Below the pieces are notes generated by a model. The model was not told where the DNA came from. It ran no database searches and saw only the letters and a program-made list of their open reading frames with translations. DNA of 64,000 nt from Bacillus methanolicus PB1 (lineage in GTDB: Bacteria > Bacillota > Bacilli > Bacillales > Cytobacillaceae), in the NCBI RefSeq assembly GCF_000262755.1, contig NZ_AFEU01000002.1:806001-870000 (forward strand), given 5' to 3'. Below are positions 58,269-64,000 of the stretch, one piece after another. Position 1 is the first letter of the stretch; the number at the start of each line of letters is the position of its first letter. Made by a program: the position numbers and the translations under genes.

Positions 58269-59600
58269 ATGAATTTACAAGCCGGGCTTTGGCAACAGCA
58301 AACGATGAAATTGACATTGACGCAAGAGCTTGCACAGGCCATTGCACTGTTACAATATTCTGCCTATGAACTTTCGGCTTTTCTTGAATCTAAAGCAATG
58401 GAAAATCCCCTTATTCAAATAGAAGACAACAACATTAGATCGATAGATCCACGGGTTGACAAGTGGAATCCGAAGCGGAAAAAAATAGACAAAGACGAAA
58501 AAAACTGGATAGAGCAAATAGGAGAAAATGTTGTTACGCTTGATGAAATATTGTTTTCACAGTTAAACATGAAAGAAGTGGCTCCAAGTCAGAAAAAGGT
58601 TATCAGCTATCTTATTCAATGCATTGATGAAAACGGTTACTTAAGGGCGGATTTGGAAGAAGTATCGGTGCGCTTTCAAATTTCTTCCGAAGAAGTGCAA
58701 TTTTGTGTTAATCTATTACAAGAACTAGAGCCTTACGGAATCGGAGCCAGATCATTAAGAGAATGCCTTCTCATTCAGCTTAGGAAGAAAGAACAAAGAG
58801 ATCTATTAGCCGAAAAAATTGTAGATGAATATTTTCTAATGTTTACAGATAAGAAATGGAAGGATTTAGCGAAGAAACTTGAAGTTGATATAAACGATAT
58901 TCAAAGAGTGTTTGATTGCTTGCAATCGTTAAATCCGAGACCGGGTGCGATCTTCCATTATGAAAAGCCGGCTTATGTTATTCCTGATGTGATTATTGGA
59001 CGGGAAGGGCATAAATTTACCGTTAAGGTTTTTGATGATGCAATGCCAAAAGTTCGCTTTAATGAAAAGTATTATAAAAAAATGTTTGCCTATAAGAACC
59101 CCGAAGTAAGCCGTTTTCTTCAAGAAAAGCAGCAGGATTATCAATGGATTATGAAAAGCCTTGAGCAAAGAAAAGAAACGCTCATAAAGGTAGCCTTAAA
59201 AATTACAGAAAGGCAGCAGGATTTTTTTCGTAAAGGACCACAGTTTTTAAAACCGATGACAATGAGGGATCTTTCTGATGAGCTTGGAATTCATGAATCA
59301 ACGGTTAGCAGGGCTGTTCGTGGAAAATTTGTTCAAACACCATACGGGACGTTAGAATTAAAATCGTTCTTTACGAGTACGGTACAGTCCGTTTCAAATG
59401 AAAATACATCGTCGAACCAAGTGAAGAACCTCATTTCACAATATATTGAGGAAGAAAATAAACAAAATCCACTTTCAGACCAGGAAATCACCCGAATGTT
59501 AGAAAACAGGGAGGGGATTATCGTTTCCCGACGGACAGTTGCGAAATATCGGGACCAACTCGGAATTCCTTCTTCAACCAAAAGGAAAAGGTATGAATAG
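58269..59600 (+). CDS. sigL: RNA polymerase sigma-54 factor SigL
   Basis: SigL (RpoN) directs polymerase to -24/-12 promoters that need enhancer-binding activators, used for levanase, arginine and acetoin use and other genes in B. subtilis. The 443-residue protein has the Gln-rich region I start (LWQQQTMKLTLTQELAQAI), the core-binding domain and the C-terminal RpoN box SRRTVAKYRDQLGIPSS. ATG 58269 lies six bases after GGAGGGGG, whereas ATG 58263 abuts it. Confidence 0.96.
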   Translation: MNLQAGLWQQQTMKLTLTQELAQAIALLQYSAYELSAFLESKAMENPLIQIEDNNIRSIDPRVDKWNPKRKKIDKDEKNWIEQIGENVVTLDEILFSQLNMKEVAPSQKKVISYLIQCIDENGYLRADLEEVSVRFQISSEEVQFCVNLLQELEPYGIGARSLRECLLIQLRKKEQRDLLAEKIVDEYFLMFTDKKWKDLAKKLEVDINDIQRVFDCLQSLNPRPGAIFHYEKPAYVIPDVIIGREGHKFTVKVFDDAMPKVRFNEKYYKKMFAYKNPEVSRFLQEKQQDYQWIMKSLEQRKETLIKVALKITERQQDFFRKGPQFLKPMTMRDLSDELGIHESTVSRAVRGKFVQTPYGTLELKSFFTSTVQSVSNENTSSNQVKNLISQYIEEENKQNPLSDQEITRMLENREGIIVSRRTVAKYRDQLGIPSSTKRKRYE

Positions 59601-59615
59601 AAAAGGAGAATCATT

Positions 59616-59867
59616 GTGCAAAAAATTGTCTTTTATACGAGAAAAAAATGCCCGTTATGTGACAAAGCAAAACGTGTTTTGCAGGAGATTCAAAATGAGT
59701 ATCCGTTCGAACTTGAGGAAGTGGATATTGAAGAAAGCGATGCCTTGACTGAAAAATACGGCCTTATGATCCCTGTCGTTGAAATTGCCGGAGAAGCAGT
59801 TCAATATGGGCATGTAGATAAAATGTTCATAATTAACCGTTTACAAGAAAAAACTTTAGATTTATAA
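59616..59867 (+). CDS. Glutaredoxin-like thiol protein
   Basis: The 83-residue protein has a thioredoxin-fold pattern with an N-terminal CPLC motif (about residues 11-14), a cis-proline in MIPVVEIAG and a typical glutaredoxin beta-alpha order. It may be a thiol oxidoreductase or a bacilliredoxin-like reductase; the family (DUF836-like) is not well characterised. The GTG start follows AAAAGGAGA, and the gene sits between sigL and cggR. Confidence 0.85.
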   Translation: MQKIVFYTRKKCPLCDKAKRVLQEIQNEYPFELEEVDIEESDALTEKYGLMIPVVEIAGEAVQYGHVDKMFIINRLQEKTLDL

Positions 59868-59932
59868 GTTGAATTCGCTTTTTGCTCCTGTTAAAATGAA
59901 AATGAATCAGGGATGATTTTTTTTGCAAAAAT

Positions 59933-59969
59933 CGGGACATAATTTGTCACACCGGGACATTTAATGACC
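59933..59969 (+). promoter_or_regulatory. cggR: CggR operator
   Basis: Two CGGGACAT repeats at 59933-59940 and 59953-59960, 20 bases apart and each followed by AATTTGTC or TTAATGACC, match the known B. subtilis CggR operator layout. CggR released by fructose-1,6-bisphosphate would derepress the operon. Confidence 0.85.
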
Positions 59970-59996
59970 AACATATAAACAAAGGAGAGTGTCCCC

Positions 59997-61028
59997 ATGG
60001 ACTCTTTGCTTGATATTCAGAAAAGACTTTTGCCGGACCTTCTCAATGTTATGCAAAAGCGATACCATATCCTGCATTATATAAATTTGATGCAGCCTGT
60101 CGGCAGGAGAAGCCTGGCAATAAGCCTTGGGATGACAGAACGGGTTCTGCGCTCAGAAGTTGAGTTTTTGAAAGACCAAAACTTAATTTCCATAACCGGT
60201 GTTGGAATGAGTTTGACCGCTGATGGAAAAAATCTTCTTGAGAAACTTGAAAGCATCATGAGAGGGGTAATAGGTATTGACAAACTTGAGAAACAGTTGC
60301 AACACCAGTTAAAGATCCGAAAAGTAGTGATCGTTTCCGGGGACAGCGACCAATCTCCATGGGTCAAAACCGAACTTGGACGGGCTTGTGCGAATTGCAT
60401 GAGAAAATTGATCGAAGGAAAGAATATCATCGCAGTAACCGGAGGAACAACTATGGCGACAGTTGCTGACATGCTGACGCCTGACTTTGGCGAAAAAGAC
60501 ATTTTGTTTGTGCCTGCGCGCGGAGGAATTGGCGAAGATGTAAAAAACCAAGCCAACACCATTTGCGCAAAAATGGCAGAGAATACAGGCACAAGGCACC
60601 GTGTTTTATACGTCCCTGATCAAGTTAGCGAAGAAATGTATATTTCTATTATGAAAGATCCTTTAATTAATGAAGTGCTCGGTTTGATAAAATCGGCCAA
60701 CATGGTATTGCATGGAATTGGAGACGCTATTACAATGGCGGAACGCCGCAAAACGAGTGAACAAGATTTACAATTAATTAAACAGAGGAAAGCGGTTGGA
60801 GAGGCTTTCGGCTATTATTTTAATGAGGCCGGAGAGGTTGTCCATAAAGTATCAACAATTGGATTGCAGCTTGCTGATTTATCAAAAGTTGATAATGTAA
60901 TCGCAGTTGCGGGCGGAGCTTCAAAGGCAAAAGCAATTCGTGCTTACATGAAACAAGCGCCGTCATCGACGATCTTAATTACTGATGAAGGGGTCGCAAA
61001 ACAGTTGGTACAAGAGTTAAACCCATAA
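59997..61028 (+). CDS. cggR: Central glycolytic genes repressor CggR
   Basis: CggR represses the cggR-gapA-pgk-tpiA-pgm-eno operon until fructose-1,6-bisphosphate accumulates. The 343-residue SorC/DeoR-type protein has an N-terminal helix-turn-helix (about 30-80: [22 protein letters not shown]) and a C-terminal sugar-phosphate sensing domain (about 90-343) with [14 protein letters not shown] and [27 protein letters not shown] precedes the ATG. Its operator lies just upstream and gapA follows by 44 bases. Confidence 0.96.
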   Translation: MDSLLDIQKRLLPDLLNVMQKRYHILHYINLMQPVGRRSLAISLGMTERVLRSEVEFLKDQNLISITGVGMSLTADGKNLLEKLESIMRGVIGIDKLEKQLQHQLKIRKVVIVSGDSDQSPWVKTELGRACANCMRKLIEGKNIIAVTGGTTMATVADMLTPDFGEKDILFVPARGGIGEDVKNQANTICAKMAENTGTRHRVLYVPDQVSEEMYISIMKDPLINEVLGLIKSANMVLHGIGDAITMAERRKTSEQDLQLIKQRKAVGEAFGYYFNEAGEVVHKVSTIGLQLADLSKVDNVIAVAGGASKAKAIRAYMKQAPSSTILITDEGVAKQLVQELNP

Positions 61029-61072
61029 TATATAAAAATATCATCCTTACCAATTTATTAGGAGGAAAAATC

Positions 61073-62080
61073 ATGGCAGTAAAAGTTGGTATTAATGGTT
61101 TTGGAAGAATTGGACGTATGGTTTTTCGTGCGGCATTAAATAACCCTAACGTTGAGGTGGTTGCTGTTAACGATCTAACAGATGCAAATATGCTTGCACA
61201 CCTTTTAAAATATGATTCCGTACACGGAAGACTGGATCAAGAAGTATCTGTAGACGGAGACTATTTAGTAGTCGGCGGCAAAAAAGTAAAGGTACTGGCT
61301 GAGCGCGACCCTGCTCAACTTGGCTGGGGAGACTTGGGCGTTGAAGTAGTAGTGGAATCTACTGGACGTTTTAGAAAACGAACTGATGCTGCAAAACATT
61401 TAGAAGCAGGTGCGAAAAAAGTGATCATCTCTGCTCCGGCTTCTGATGAAGATATCACTATTGTTATGGGAGTAAACCATGACATATACGACCCGGCAAA
61501 TCATCATATCATTTCTAATGCTTCTTGTACAACAAATAGCTTGGCGCCGTTAGCAAAAGTGCTGCATGATAAATTCGGAATTAAACGCGGAATGATGACA
61601 ACCGCCCACTCTTATACAAATGACCAGCAAATCCTTGATCTGCCGCACTCAGACTATCGCCGTGCCCGTGCAGCAGCTGAAAACATCATTCCGACAACGA
61701 CAGGTGCTGCAAAAGCTGTATCACTTGTATTGCCTGAATTAAAAGGAAAATTAAACGGCGGAGCAATTCGTGTTCCTACACCTAACGTTTCTTTAGTTGA
61801 CTTAGTTGCTGAACTAGAAACAGATGTAACAGTGGAAGATGTTAATGCAGTTTTAAAAGAAGCAGCTGAAGGTGAATTAAAAGGAATTCTTGGGTACAGC
61901 GAAGAGCCGCTTGTATCCAGCGACTATAAGGGAAACACAAATTCATCAACAATCGATGCCCTTTCTACAATGGTTATGGAAAGCCGCATGGTAAAAGTTA
62001 TTTCTTGGTACGATAACGAAACAGGATATTCATACCGTATAGTGGATCTTATTGATTACATTGGACAAAAAGGACTTTAA
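61073..62080 (+). CDS. gapA: Glyceraldehyde-3-phosphate dehydrogenase, NAD-dependent
   Basis: GapA makes 1,3-bisphosphoglycerate in glycolysis. The 335-residue protein has the NAD-binding [15 protein letters not shown] (7-21), catalytic Cys152 in [13 protein letters not shown], the His-containing [18 protein letters not shown], and the [18 protein letters not shown] motif. The position after cggR identifies it as the glycolytic form and not GapB. AGGAGG precedes the ATG. Confidence 0.98.
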   Translation: MAVKVGINGFGRIGRMVFRAALNNPNVEVVAVNDLTDANMLAHLLKYDSVHGRLDQEVSVDGDYLVVGGKKVKVLAERDPAQLGWGDLGVEVVVESTGRFRKRTDAAKHLEAGAKKVIISAPASDEDITIVMGVNHDIYDPANHHIISNASCTTNSLAPLAKVLHDKFGIKRGMMTTAHSYTNDQQILDLPHSDYRRARAAAENIIPTTTGAAKAVSLVLPELKGKLNGGAIRVPTPNVSLVDLVAELETDVTVEDVNAVLKEAAEGELKGILGYSEEPLVSSDYKGNTNSSTIDALSTMVMESRMVKVISWYDNETGYSYRIVDLIDYIGQKGL

Positions 62081-62115
62081 TCGCTAAACATTTTTAATTC
62101 ATTTACAAGGATTTA

Positions 62116-62145
62116 TTGAATTTTTGTACTGCAAACTGCTATATT
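62116..62145 (+). promoter_or_regulatory. Possible promoter upstream of pgk
   Basis: TTGAAT (62116-62121) and TATATT (62140-62145) are 18 bases apart. It might support extra pgk expression beyond the cggR-gapA read-through. Confidence 0.4.
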
Positions 62146-62160
62146 GTAAATGGGTGTACA

Positions 62161-62197
62161 AGGGGAGCGGGGATCATTCCCCTCTCTCTTTTTTTGC
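62161..62197 (+). terminator. Hairpin with T-run between gapA and pgk
   Basis: AGGGGA and TCCCCT bracket a GC-rich loop, and CTCTTTTTTT follows. It may partially terminate gapA transcripts or be a processing site; B. subtilis gapA mRNA is also segmented. Confidence 0.6.
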
Positions 62198-62231
62198 GAT
62201 TTAATTTGATCCTAAAGGAGGTCCTTTTGCG

Positions 62232-63416
62232 ATGAACAAAAAGTCCGTAAAAGATGTGGACGTAAAAGGAAAACGAGTGTTTTGCCGAGTTGATTTTAAC
62301 GTGCCTATGAAAGATGGGCAAATAACTGATGAAACGAGAATCCGTGCTGCTTTGCCTACGATTCAATATTTAATCGAGCAAGGAGCAAAGATCGTGCTGG
62401 CATCCCATCTTGGCCGTCCAAAAGGCAAGGTAAATGAAGAAATGCGTTTAACACCTGTGGCCAAACGGTTGTCTGAATTGCTTCGAAAAGAAGTAAAGAA
62501 AACAGATGAGGCTTACGGTGACACAGTAAAATCTGTGATTGACAGCATGAACGAAGGCGATGTACTCTTACTGGAAAACGTTCGATTCTATCCGGGTGAA
62601 GAGAAAAATGACCCTGAACTTGCCAAAGCCTTTGCGGAATTGGCAGATGTATATGTGAATGACGCGTTCGGAGCTGCGCATCGAGCCCATGCTTCAACAG
62701 AAGGAATTGCCCATTATCTGCCTGCCGTATCCGGATTCCTTATGGAAAAAGAGATTGAAGTACTTGGGAAAGCACTTTCGAATCCAGATCGTCCTTTTAC
62801 GGCAATCATTGGCGGTGCAAAGGTAAAAGATAAAATCGGCGTTATTGAAAACTTGTTGGAAAAAGTAGATAACCTTATTATCGGCGGCGGATTAGCTTAC
62901 ACATTTGTAAAAGCGAAGGGACATGAGATTGGAAAATCGCTGTTGGAAGAAGATAAAATTGAGCTTGCTAAATCGTTTATGGAAAAAGCAGAGAAAAAGG
63001 GCGTTAACTTCTATATGCCTGTAGATGCAGTCATTGCTGACAATTTTTCAGCAGATGCTAATACAAAAGTGGTGCCGATTGAAGAAATTTCATCTGACTG
63101 GGAAGCACTTGATATCGGTCCTAAAACGAGAGAAATTTATAAAGACGTTATACAAAAGTCGAAACTCGTCATTTGGAACGGTCCGATGGGAGTATTTGAG
63201 ATTGACAAGTTTGCAGAAGGAACAAAAGCTGTAGCAAAAGCCCTTGCTGAAGCAAAAGATACATATTCGGTGATCGGCGGCGGAGATTCAGCTGCGGCGG
63301 TTGAAAAATTTGGCCTTGCTGATAAAATGAGCCACATCTCTACCGGCGGAGGGGCATCCCTTGAGTTTATGGAAGGGAAACAACTTCCTGGTGTTGTTGC
63401 TTTAAATGATAAATAG
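62232..63416 (+). CDS. pgk: Phosphoglycerate kinase
   Basis: Pgk makes ATP and 3-phosphoglycerate from 1,3-bisphosphoglycerate. The 394-residue protein has [12 protein letters not shown] (residues 17-28), [10 protein letters not shown] (about 57-66), the [10 protein letters not shown] loop, [17 protein letters not shown] and the ATP-binding [22 protein letters not shown] precedes the ATG. It is central in the gapA-pgk-tpiA operon. Confidence 0.98.
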   Translation: MNKKSVKDVDVKGKRVFCRVDFNVPMKDGQITDETRIRAALPTIQYLIEQGAKIVLASHLGRPKGKVNEEMRLTPVAKRLSELLRKEVKKTDEAYGDTVKSVIDSMNEGDVLLLENVRFYPGEEKNDPELAKAFAELADVYVNDAFGAAHRAHASTEGIAHYLPAVSGFLMEKEIEVLGKALSNPDRPFTAIIGGAKVKDKIGVIENLLEKVDNLIIGGGLAYTFVKAKGHEIGKSLLEEDKIELAKSFMEKAEKKGVNFYMPVDAVIADNFSADANTKVVPIEEISSDWEALDIGPKTREIYKDVIQKSKLVIWNGPMGVFEIDKFAEGTKAVAKALAEAKDTYSVIGGGDSAAAVEKFGLADKMSHISTGGGASLEFMEGKQLPGVVALNDK

Positions 63417-63481
63417 TCCTGCGCCAGGAATAGTGTTATTACTGGCAAAAAAAGAGGTCTGGCCTCAAATTCTATGATATA

Positions 63482-64000
<519 letters not shown>

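Overview
This window is a chromosomal segment of a Bacillaceae bacterium (Bacillus sensu lato). Gene order follows the well-known Bacillus subtilis run secA-prfB-cccB-ftsEX-ctpB-minJ, csbA-uvrBA-yvlBD, nagB-hprK-lgt-yvoD-ppaX-yvoF, hisZGDBHAFI-yvcD-trxB-yvcI-rapZ-yvcK-whiA-crh, clpP-tRNA-Arg-sigL-cggR-gapA-pgk-tpiA. Purine-rich AGGAGG-type ribosome binding sites, many TTG and GTG starts, Crh, SigL, CtpB and MinJ all fit a spore-forming Firmicute. I cannot name the species from sequence alone.

Region 1 (1-18.7 kb) carries protein export and translation termination (secA; prfB with its programmed frameshift), a YitT-type membrane protein, a DDE insertion sequence placed in front of cccB, and the division/cell-wall module ftsE-ftsX-M23 hydrolase. 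An alkaline phosphatase, a lipoprotein and a duplicated HxlR regulator follow, before ctpB and minJ. Region 2 (18.7-26.4 kb) is accessory: DinB-like, DUF2935, HXXEE and alpha/beta-hydrolase genes, then a divergent TetR / SwrC-type RND pump pair with three operator palindromes. Region 3 (26.4-38.3 kb) holds csbA, uvrBA with an SOS box, yvlB/yvlD with a shrunken yvlC, a secreted HAD phosphatase, a toxin-antitoxin pair, a CwlC-like amidase, and nagB with only the tail of nagA left. Region 4 (38.5-56.8 kb) is the conserved hprK-lgt cluster, the complete histidine operon, trxB, and the rapZ-yvcK-whiA-crh carbon/cell-wall control cluster. Region 5 (56.8-64 kb) is clpP under a CtsR box, tRNA-Arg, sigL, and the CggR-controlled lower-glycolysis operon, cut in tpiA by the window end.

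The genes are mostly ordinary; the unusual content lies between them. Three kinds of intergenic repeat recur: (a) strict 20-bp tandem arrays with an ATGAGCC core at three loci, plus two arrays of unrelated sequence but similar period; (b) GGGTCTGACCC-type palindromes, tandem with a 39-bp period at two loci, nearly always placed just after a stop codon; (c) a roughly 190-bp MITE-like element with 19-bp terminal inverted repeats in three copies, also directly behind stop codons. A 127-bp triple-helix hairpin sits beside the transposase. I found no CRISPR array, prophage or biosynthetic cluster, and no clear new multi-gene system. The best candidates for new biology are the repeat families and the covalently duplicated HxlR regulator.
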